Shown here one piece after another: positions 14,174 to 18,610 of a stretch of 18,610 bases of DNA. The stretch's first letter is position 1; each line of letters starts with the position of its first letter. The stretch lies in the NCBI GenBank assembly GCA_964455905.1, contig CAYVYN010000009.1:1-18610 (forward strand). The letters run 5' to 3'. The position numbers and the translations under genes are program-made. Origin of the DNA: CAIJXB01 sp964455905. Lineage in GTDB: Bacteria > Chlamydiota > Chlamydiia > Chlamydiales > Rhabdochlamydiaceae. Below the pieces are notes generated by a model. The model saw only the letters and a program-made list of their open reading frames with translations, had not been told where the DNA came from and made no database searches.

Positions 14174-14352
14174 AGCCGCACACCGAGCGTCGCCAAGATC
14201 TGGTTCACTAACGCTTGGTTGTTCCCGCACGCCGCGCACATCCGCAGCTGCATGCGCCAGTTCGGCGCGACGAAGCTTCTCGTGATGGCGCCCGGGCCGA
14301 TCGTTTTGCGGCAATGAAAGCAGGGCGCGACCTGCGGGCCAACGGGGATCAC
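14170..14352 (-). CDS. Zinc-ribbon mini-protein, 60 aa
   Basis: The GTG at 14352 overlaps the upstream stop (GTGA) and follows GGAGAACGAAA. The product has two CxxC pairs, CFHC near residue 11 and CAAC near residue 39, separated by about 24 residues. This is a typical treble-clef or ribbon spacing, followed by a short helix (NQALVNQILATLGVRL). There is no membrane segment. It could bind DNA, RNA or a protein partner; nothing further can be said. Its stop overlaps the PPC-protein start. Confidence 0.68.
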   Translation of the reverse strand: MIPVGPQVAPCFHCRKTIGPGAITRSFVAPNWRMQLRMCAACGNNQALVNQILATLGVRL

Positions 14353-14609
14353 TTTCGTTCTCCGACGAGCTTGATCAGCAGCGCGCGCAGCTCCTCGTTG
14401 CGCGCGGTGAGCGCGGCATTCTCCTTCTCGAGCTCGATGACGCGAGCAAACAGCACGGGCTTGCGCACGTTGGCAGCGGTGCCGTTGCGACTCTCGCGCT
14501 GACCGTCAATCGTCTGCCTGGTGCGCCGAGCCAGGCGGCACTGGGGCGAGCAAACCAAGCGCGTCGGTGATCCGTCAAAGTTGGAACCGCACTCGATGCA
14601 GGTTTTCAC
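14349..14609 (-). CDS. Zinc-finger plus coiled-coil mini-protein, 86 aa
   Basis: The GTG start at 14609 overlaps the previous stop (GTGA). CIECG (C4, C7) and CSPQC (C20, C24) form a compact zinc finger of the kind seen in HNH or FCS-like proteins, here without the nuclease part. A basic stretch follows, then a C-terminal leucine/glutamate-rich coiled coil (ARVIELEKENAALTARNEEL). This suggests a dimeric nucleic-acid-binding protein. It lies in a run of mini-genes between DpdA and the PPC protein. Function unknown. Confidence 0.68.
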   Translation of the reverse strand: MKTCIECGSNFDGSPTRLVCSPQCRLARRTRQTIDGQRESRNGTAANVRKPVLFARVIELEKENAALTARNEELRALLIKLVGERK

Positions 14610-14755
14610 ATACCACCTAGCTTGTTCATCTTGCGCCAGTAGCGACGCTCGGCGCGCGGTTTCTTCCTCGAGAAGAGCGCGAGCAGCACCGCGATCGTCG
14701 CGAGCCAGACGCGCCCGTCGTACTCGTACCGCGTCGAAGTGAAGACCCAGTCCAT
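14606..14755 (-). CDS. Small membrane protein, 49 aa
   Basis: The ATG at 14755 overlaps the DpdA-like gene's stop (TGATG) and has GGGAAGG upstream; upstream extension of the frame would lie wholly inside that gene. The product has a polar N-terminus, one hydrophobic segment at about 23-35 (WLATIAVLLALFS) and a strongly basic C-terminal tail (RKKPRAERRYWRK), which predicts N-out/C-in topology. Such tiny membrane proteins are common in phage early regions. Role unknown. Confidence 0.55.
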   Translation of the reverse strand: MDWVFTSTRYEYDGRVWLATIAVLLALFSRKKPRAERRYWRKMNKLGGM

Positions 14756-15462
14756 CAGCGGCGACCTTCCCAACGAACGGCGGCCTGGTAGTGTTCGATT
14801 CGCTGACGCATGTCCAACGCTCGGGCGTCCTTCGTCATGGGCGTGTACGTTCCCTTCCAAGCGGAGTCGATGCCGATGTTGCGCGCGATGTTGGTGGAGT
14901 CCGCGGACGCGAAAGGAAACTGCTCAAAAATTTTCGGGTTGAGCATGCGCAACCCGTGCAACTTGCAGATCGGCAACCCGTCGACGCAGATCGCGTCCAT
15001 CGCCTCGGTCATGCGGGCCCACCAGTCAGCAGAGCCCACCTTAGAAAATTGACCCGAGCTGCCCAAGCAAACGCGCGGGCACTCCTGCGCCAGAATCACG
15101 AGGCGCTCGATCGACTCGTGTAGGTGCCACACGGGAGCGCCAACGTGGAAGCCATGCGGCCACTCTTCGAGCAGTCGATCGTTCGCGTCCTCGTCGCCGT
15201 CGATGACGTCGGGGATCACGGCGAAGTCAAAACCAGGGCGCTTTTTCAGTTCCGCAACCCACGCGTAGTAGTCCGGCCAGTGAATTTTTTGCCCTCGACG
15301 CCACGCCGAAAAAGCCCCGTTGTCGAGAGCGAAACTGGAGGCTGCCTCCACTGCAACAGCAACCTGCGCCTGGTGCATAAAAGACACGAACGCGTGTCCG
15401 CTTTTCACGGCGTACACGGCCGCGGTTTGCGGTGTGATCGGCAGCCCGTGATAATGGATCAA
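14755..15462 (-). CDS. DpdA-like 7-deazaguanine transglycosylase (TGT superfamily)
   Basis: I chose the TTG at 15462 because it overlaps the QueE stop (TTGA) and starts MIHYHGLPITPQTAA; the frame open to 15621 would lie inside QueE. Conserved blocks are SFALDNGAFSAWRRG (D47), DFAVIPDVIDGDEDAND (D85, D88), GAPVWHLHES, RVCLGSSGQF with WWARMTEAM, CKLHGLRMLNP and SADSTNIARN (D188). This GSSG/KLHGLRML/SADS layout belongs to phage proteins related to tRNA-guanine transglycosylase, the DpdA family. DpdA enzymes exchange guanine in DNA for a 7-deazaguanine base. At 235 residues it is shorter than bacterial TGT and lacks its C-terminal zinc site. QueE directly upstream supports DNA 7-deazaguanine modification. 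A tRNA-modifying role is possible but less likely. I recognise the family, not a subtype. Confidence 0.78.
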   Translation of the reverse strand: MIHYHGLPITPQTAAVYAVKSGHAFVSFMHQAQVAVAVEAASSFALDNGAFSAWRRGQKIHWPDYYAWVAELKKRPGFDFAVIPDVIDGDEDANDRLLEEWPHGFHVGAPVWHLHESIERLVILAQECPRVCLGSSGQFSKVGSADWWARMTEAMDAICVDGLPICKLHGLRMLNPKIFEQFPFASADSTNIARNIGIDSAWKGTYTPMTKDARALDMRQRIEHYQAAVRWEGRR

Positions 15463-16076
15463 GGAACGTCCCAGTAGCGGTGGTCTTGTCGTGATAGCGC
15501 CCAACGCGGGTGCTTTTTCAACCAATCGAGGCACCGTCGCAACGACGCAGGATCCTCTCCGAGCTGCGTCCCCATCGGTTGCACGTAGCGGTACATGAAG
15601 TCCGTTTGGTCGTCGGGCCACTTCTCATACCACTCGTCGAGCGAGAGACCATTGAGACCTTCGACGATCTTGACCTCGCTGCCGTAGCGCTGCTGAAACT
15701 GCTCCGCATCAGCAGAGTGGGGTGAGACGCTGATCCAATCAACGGGTGGGATCAGTCGACGAACTCCGGACGTCGCGACCGCCGTCGAATAGCCGCGCTG
15801 CTTGAGGGCGCGCAATAGCGGGAGTAGATCGTGGTCGGTCGGCTCACCTCCCGTGATCCAGACCCACCCGTCTCGATCGCCGTTTGGGATCACAGCCGCG
15901 ACCTGCTCGACGATCTCTTCGGCGGTCGCGCGCGTGTCGACTCGGTAGTTGGTATCGCATTGCGGGCAACCAACAGAGCACCCACCAAGACGTACGAACG
16001 CCATTTGAAAGCCGCGCAGGTGCCCTTCGCCCTGCAGCGTCCAGAACACGGGATTAGGTGCGAGCGGGTACCTCAT
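15459..16076 (-). CDS. queE: 7-carboxy-7-deazaguanine synthase (radical SAM)
   Basis: The ATG at 16076 overlaps the HD gene's stop (ATGA) and gives 205 residues, normal for QueE. WTLQGEG at 12-18 is the N-terminal hallmark, and the radical SAM cluster motif is GCSVGCPQCD (C33, C37, C40; CxxxCxxC). ITGGEP at 74-79 contacts SAM, SPH at 118-120 and YVQPM at 164-168 are substrate-site blocks, and the end reads WALSRQDHRYW. QueE uses a 4Fe-4S cluster and SAM to convert 6-carboxytetrahydropterin to 7-carboxy-7-deazaguanine. In phages it feeds DpdA with a modified base. FolE, QueD and QueC are not in this window, so the precursor must come from the host or from genes elsewhere, and the final base may be CDG itself, its amide ADG or preQ0. 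Confidence 0.93.
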   Translation of the reverse strand: MRYPLAPNPVFWTLQGEGHLRGFQMAFVRLGGCSVGCPQCDTNYRVDTRATAEEIVEQVAAVIPNGDRDGWVWITGGEPTDHDLLPLLRALKQRGYSTAVATSGVRRLIPPVDWISVSPHSADAEQFQQRYGSEVKIVEGLNGLSLDEWYEKWPDDQTDFMYRYVQPMGTQLGEDPASLRRCLDWLKKHPRWALSRQDHRYWDVP

Positions 16077-16993
16077 GAGATCCCTAGCTCCGCCGCGCGC
16101 TGCAGGAACAGCGCGAGCGCCTCGCGGTACGGCAGGCCCAGGCGGGCGTGCTCCGCGGCGGGCGAGATCTGCCGCGTCGGGATCTCGCCCCACGCTTCGG
16201 GCGCCTGCCGCCAGGGCATCAGCTGCCGCACCTCGGCGCAGAGCATCTCGTAGTCGGCGGCCTTGACCTCGGGGCTCCACGGGTACTGGAGCTTGAACCT
16301 CTCGGCCACCGCGCGCTCGACGTCGGCCTCGAGCTCGCGCAGGCGCTCGAAGCCGGGCAGGTACTTGATCGGCGAGACGACGTCGCTGATGAACGCCTCG
16401 GCGGCGTCGTGCATGAGCGCCTCGCGCTCGTGCCCCGGGGCGACGACGCGCGAGACCCAGACACTATGCTCCGCGACGGAATATCCGTCGTCCCGCGCGC
16501 AGAAGTCGCACGCGCCAGAGTGCCGCGGGAGCATCTTGATCACGCCGTCGGGCTGCTTCGCCCAGCAGTACTCACCCTGGTGCGTCGTGTGCCCCGTGTA
16601 GCGCGCCTGGCGCGCGAGGGACACGGCGACGTCGAGGAGCGTGATGACCGACGGGTCGGGTTCGAGGACGGAGAACAGGGCCCCGGAGCGGAGCTGGATG
16701 ACGCCGTTGGCTTTCATTTGAACCTTCGCGGATTTTTGAGACGTTCTTTTGTCGTGCCCGCCGTCAGCTGGTTGTACGTCTCGAGCATCAAGCGCGATCA
16801 GGTCAACCGTGTCGCCGAAGACGTCGCGGCTCGCGAATTCCTCCAACAGCGCCCGCGCCTCGGCGAGCTTGGCGCGCAGCAATGGCGCCTCGTCGGCGTC
16901 GGCGTCGTGCTGTGCGCGGCACGCGTAGACATGCGAGAACAGTTCGAGGATCGGGAAATCGCTTCCGCAAGTGTTACAGGTTCCGAATCGCAT
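16073..16993 (-). CDS. HD-domain phosphohydrolase with N-terminal zinc finger
   Basis: A 306-residue frame starts at ATG 16993 (GGAGG upstream, directly after the preceding TAG). Residues 1-92 hold a CCHC-like finger (C6, C9, H21, C25), a helix and a linker. The HD part begins at M93 (ATG 16717, AAGG upstream), where related phage proteins normally start. Numbered from M93, it shows GHT at 42-44, YSVAEHS with H84, HDAAEAF with H103-D104, and KAAD with D155: the metal-binding set of YfbR-like nucleotidases. Between GHT and YSVAEHS sits an unusual insertion of about 35 residues with C51, C70 and C73. It may trim a deoxynucleotide pool or act on a pterin/deazaguanine precursor. Coupled to QueE by ATGA. 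Fusion versus two overlapping products is unresolved. Confidence 0.8.
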   Translation of the reverse strand: MRFGTCNTCGSDFPILELFSHVYACRAQHDADADEAPLLRAKLAEARALLEEFASRDVFGDTVDLIALDARDVQPADGGHDKRTSQKSAKVQMKANGVIQLRSGALFSVLEPDPSVITLLDVAVSLARQARYTGHTTHQGEYCWAKQPDGVIKMLPRHSGACDFCARDDGYSVAEHSVWVSRVVAPGHEREALMHDAAEAFISDVVSPIKYLPGFERLRELEADVERAVAERFKLQYPWSPEVKAADYEMLCAEVRQLMPWRQAPEAWGEIPTRQISPAAEHARLGLPYREALALFLQRAAELGIS

Positions 16994-17182
16994 CTACTTC
17001 GCCTCCGCGGCGGGGATGCCGGCTGAGAACTCTTCTCGAAGCGTGTACAGGTCGAGGCACGTCGCGCAGTCGACCTTATTAATGTCGTTTTGCAACTGCG
17101 GTTCCCATCTGCTGCACACCGTCGATCGCCGACCACACGCTGATCGAATGTCGCCGGGCTGTCGCTGCCAGTGAACGCGCAT
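16994..17182 (-). CDS. Cys-rich mini-protein, 62 aa
   Basis: The ATG at 17182 is preceded by GGAGGGG with good spacing, and the TAG stop directly abuts the next ATG at 16993. The product has CGRRSTVC and CATCLDLYTLREEF, four cysteines with a final CxxC and a short helix, suggesting a zinc knuckle. The N-terminus HWQRQPG is basic. There is no membrane segment. Function unknown; it is one of the serial zinc-type mini-proteins in this array. Confidence 0.65.
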   Translation of the reverse strand: MRVHWQRQPGDIRSACGRRSTVCSRWEPQLQNDINKVDCATCLDLYTLREEFSAGIPAAEAK

Positions 17183-17183
17183 G

Positions 17184-17336
17184 CTACCCCTCCGCGCTTG
17201 AGATCGCGCGCCACGTGTTGCCGCGACGCTGGAGCGCGCGAACGATCATCCCAGCGGCGTGTTCCGTGTTCGCGTTTTTCATCGTGTCCACCAGTGGCGG
17301 CGCAATGAGCACGATATGAGACGGGAGCTTCGGCAT
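17184..17336 (-). CDS. Small protein, 50 aa
   Basis: This short gene is supported by a perfect AGGAGG eight bases before the ATG at 17336, by the preceding TAG abutting the ATG, and by the next gene's ribosome-binding site overlapping its end. The product begins MPKLPSHIVLIAPPLVDTMK and ends RRGNTWRAISSAEG. It has a mildly hydrophobic N-terminal half and a basic helical C-terminal half, no cysteines and no clear membrane helix. Function unknown. Confidence 0.6.
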   Translation of the reverse strand: MPKLPSHIVLIAPPLVDTMKNANTEHAAGMIVRALQRRGNTWRAISSAEG

Positions 17337-17687
17337 CTAACCGCCCTCCTTGGCGCCGTCGAGCGCGGCCAGCAGTTCATCGAGCGCGGACGATTCTTCT
17401 TCCGTGTGCGCGTACGCAGCGGCCCATCGCCCCGCCGCTATGGCTACCGTGCGCAGCCGCTTCATCTCCGCCTCCAGTCGCGCGATCTTCGCGGCGTCGG
17501 CGCGCACTCTTTTGAGAAGACGCGGCAGCGCCTCAGATGCGCAGTCGTGGCACACCGCAACCTCGGCCTCCGCGCCGAGTTCGAAAATGAACTCGTGGCC
17601 ACATACCGCGCACTCGGGTGGGTCGATAGCGTCGTCATCGTATGGCGTTTCGAGTCTCGCAATCTCTTCGTCCGTGGCGCTACTCAT
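17337..17687 (-). CDS. Zinc-ribbon/coiled-coil protein, 116 aa
   Basis: The ATG at 17687 follows GGAGG at six-base spacing. After an acidic N-terminus come CAVCG (C26, C29) and CHDC (C46, C49), a two-CxxC ribbon with about 16 residues between pairs. A long helical, probably coiled-coil segment (LLKRVRADAAKIARLEAEMKR) and an acidic Ala/Leu-rich C-terminus follow. It looks like a small metal-binding oligomer; it may bind nucleic acid or an enzyme partner. Function unknown. Confidence 0.7.
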   Translation of the reverse strand: MSSATDEEIARLETPYDDDAIDPPECAVCGHEFIFELGAEAEVAVCHDCASEALPRLLKRVRADAAKIARLEAEMKRLRTVAIAAGRWAAAYAHTEEESSALDELLAALDGAKEGG

Positions 17688-17841
17688 GGCGATCCTCCGC
17701 TAGTTCGAGCAGGCCGACAGCAACGCAGCGCTCGGCGTTTCGCATGTCGGCATCCCGCTCGCGCTCGACTTCCGCGAGGCGGGCGCGGAGTGGCGACTGT
17801 AGGCCTGAACGGCATTACGGCATATCCACGATCAAACTCAC
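17680..17841 (-). pseudogene. Small coding frame interrupted by one TAA
   Basis: A frame begins at a GTG (17841) that overlaps the previous stop in the usual GTGA manner and ends at a TAG (17682-17680) overlapping the next start. It runs through coding-like sequence (LRARLAEVERERDADMRNAERC, then VGLLELAEDRHE), but codon 9 is TAA (17817-17815). With that codon read as sense it would encode a 53-residue helical protein. As it stands only an 8-residue peptide and an out-of-context remainder are possible; the only later in-frame start is an ATG giving 21 residues. Nonsense mutation, sequencing error or stop readthrough are all possible. Confidence 0.45.
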
Positions 17842-17990
17842 TTACAAAAAATATCATTGGATCCGTCATTTTGAGGGCTATAAGCTCCTGCCTGCAATTG
17901 GCGGCCTTTGCACGTCATGCACGTGATTCGCCCCGAGGGAAACGAGGAGAACGTGGGGCCGCCGCACTTCGGACAAGGTGGCAGGCTCAC
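17838..17990 (-). CDS. Zinc-ribbon mini-protein, 50 aa
   Basis: The GTG at 17990 overlaps the upstream stop (GTGA). Two CxxC pairs, CPKC (C6, C9) and CMTC (C24, C27), spaced 15 residues apart form a classical zinc ribbon (GGPTFSSFPSGRITC between them). The tail QNDGSNDIFCK is polar. This is similar to rubredoxin-type or small transcription-factor ribbons, but no function can be assigned. The frame also extends upstream inside the next gene; that extension is Gly/Arg-rich and unlikely. Confidence 0.65.
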   Translation of the reverse strand: MSLPPCPKCGGPTFSSFPSGRITCMTCKGRQLQAGAYSPQNDGSNDIFCK

Positions 17991-18136
17991 GCCAGCACCA
18001 GCGCCGCGCAGGCGACCAGGACCAGTACCGCCCACAGGGTCGCGCGGCGCTCGGACCGCGCGGCGCGGAGCTTCTTGGCGCGCTTGAGCGCCAGGCCCGA
18101 GAGCGCGAGCGTGACGGTGTTTCGGGTCGAGATCAT
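17987..18136 (-). CDS. Small membrane protein, 49 aa
   Basis: The ATG at 18136 overlaps the preceding stop (ATGA). A basic N-terminal half (LALKRAKKLRAARSERR) is followed by one C-terminal hydrophobic helix (WAVLVLVACAALVLA) ending at the stop. This is a tail-anchored layout with the basic part likely cytoplasmic. Role unknown; the second tiny membrane protein of the array. Confidence 0.55.
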   Translation of the reverse strand: MISTRNTVTLALSGLALKRAKKLRAARSERRATLWAVLVLVACAALVLA

Positions 18137-18441
18137 TTCTTGCCCTGTTGCAGCGCGAGCGCGGCGTCCCACGCGGCGACGCAGCTTTTGGCCCACGCGA
18201 TCTGCGGCATGGTCCCGTCCTGCGTCTGCGTCGCGCGCTCCTCGCACGCGAACGTCACGTTGTGGCGCCACCAGGGCTGCGGCATGCGCTCCTCACCGAG
18301 CCCCTGAATGCTCGACTCGACGCGGATCGCGTACGCGCCGCACACGGGGCACTGCTGTGGGATCTTGTTCTCCTGCGTTCGCTGCGCCCGCGCGGCGTTG
18401 GCGCGAACCGTTTTCGTATTCACGTTGTCCAGATTCCTCAT
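18133..18441 (-). CDS. Cys-containing phage protein, 102 aa
   Basis: I chose the ATG at 18441 for its strong GGAGGGAAGAG leader; an ATG at 18492 gives a Cys-rich extension without a ribosome-binding site. The product has a polar helix, then QQCPVCGAYAIRV (CxxC) and later FACEER and KSCVAAWDAALA, so four cysteines could bind zinc or be structural. PQPWWRHNVTFACEE is the most distinctive stretch. Soluble, function unknown. Confidence 0.65.
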   Translation of the reverse strand: MRNLDNVNTKTVRANAARAQRTQENKIPQQCPVCGAYAIRVESSIQGLGEERMPQPWWRHNVTFACEERATQTQDGTMPQIAWAKSCVAAWDAALALQQGKK

Positions 18442-18475
18442 CTCTTCCCTCCAGTTACAAGCGCAGGCGCGCAGG

Positions 18476-18520
18476 TTAAAATTGCAAAACATTGCCGCCG
18501 ATCACGAGGACGGGCTTCAA
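18476..18520 (-). CDS. Possible 14-aa micro-ORF or gene remnant
   Basis: A TTG (18520) overlaps the stop of the gene at the right edge (TTGA), as several real starts here do, and reads MKPVLVIGGNVLQF before a TAA. The hydrophobic-strand-like start resembles the beginning of a larger protein. It may be a decayed gene, a leader peptide or chance. Confidence 0.2.
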   Translation of the reverse strand: MKPVLVIGGNVLQF

Positions 18521-18610
18521 TTTGCCAGCCTCTTGATCGCGTCGACGACGTCAGATGGGTGCGCCTTCTCGCACGCGCAGTCCAGGCGCGAGGCGCGCTC
18601 GACGGGGCGC
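18517..18610 (-). CDS. C-terminal end of a gene cut by the right window edge
   Basis: The last 30 codons of a minus-strand gene are visible, ending LDCACEKAHPSDVVDAIKRLAN before a TGA. The CAC pair suggests another Cys-containing small protein. Too little is present to name it. Confidence 0.45.
   Translation of the reverse strand, partial: RPVERASRLDCACEKAHPSDVVDAIKRLAN

Noticed and set aside
15463..15621. N-terminal extension of the DpdA-like protein up to an ATG at 15621
   Set aside because: It would lie entirely inside the queE coding sequence in another frame; the TTGA-coupled start at 15462 fits the family's usual beginning.
17259..18479. 406-codon plus-strand open frame at the right end
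   Set aside because: Arg/Ser-rich with no domain; it runs antisense to six minus-strand mini-genes with good ribosome-binding sites and coupled junctions.

Overview
The window looks like part of a tailed-phage genome (or prophage) from a GC-rich host. Genes are packed end to end, most joined by 1-14 nt overlaps such as ATGA, GTGA, TTGA, TGATG or TAATG. It carries a phage replication set (family A DNA polymerase, RuvC-like resolvase, SF2 helicase, RecB/Cas4-like nuclease), a lysis cassette and many very small Cys-rich proteins. A sigma-region-4-like protein with conserved cysteines resembles proteins I associate with myxobacteria and relatives, so a Myxococcota-type host is possible. That host call is inference only.

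Left part, + strand (1-3121): a sugar-nucleotide tailoring block. It has the C-terminal two thirds of a C-methyltransferase (cut by the window edge), a 77-residue unknown, a UXS/RmlB-like NAD-dependent SDR, a 60-residue Cys-containing mini-protein and a Gfo/Idh/MocA-type oxidoreductase. Together they could make or modify a deoxy- or branched sugar. Next, + strand (3263-5507), is a lysis-type cassette: a coiled-coil membrane protein, a CHAP/amidase-like endolysin, an LLH-like holin, a lipoprotein and a 71-residue protein.

Middle (5504-6341): a short control region. A minus-strand sigma-4-like gene and a plus-strand HTH gene diverge from an 85-bp intergenic stretch that holds a perfect TGTCAA-N7-TTGACA inverted repeat.

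Right part, - strand (18610 down to 6202): one nearly gapless array of about 12.4 kb. In transcription order it holds a run of mini-proteins (many with CxxC pairs, two with membrane segments), a zinc-finger/HD-domain phosphohydrolase, QueE (7-carboxy-7-deazaguanine synthase), a TGT/DpdA-like transglycosylase, more mini-proteins, a PPC-motif methyltransferase-like protein, a RecB/Cas4-like nuclease with four Fe-S-type cysteines fused to an Ala-rich tail, a 132-residue unknown, an SF2 helicase with degenerate ATPase motifs, a probable ssDNA-binding protein, DNA polymerase and RuvC. The HD-QueE-DpdA group suggests that this phage replaces guanines in its DNA with a 7-deazaguanine derivative, a known anti-restriction strategy. 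The rest of the array replicates and recombines that DNA.

There are no rRNA genes, no canonical tRNA, no CRISPR array, no insertion sequence and no convincing intrinsic terminator. No gene-free stretch exceeds about 150 bp.
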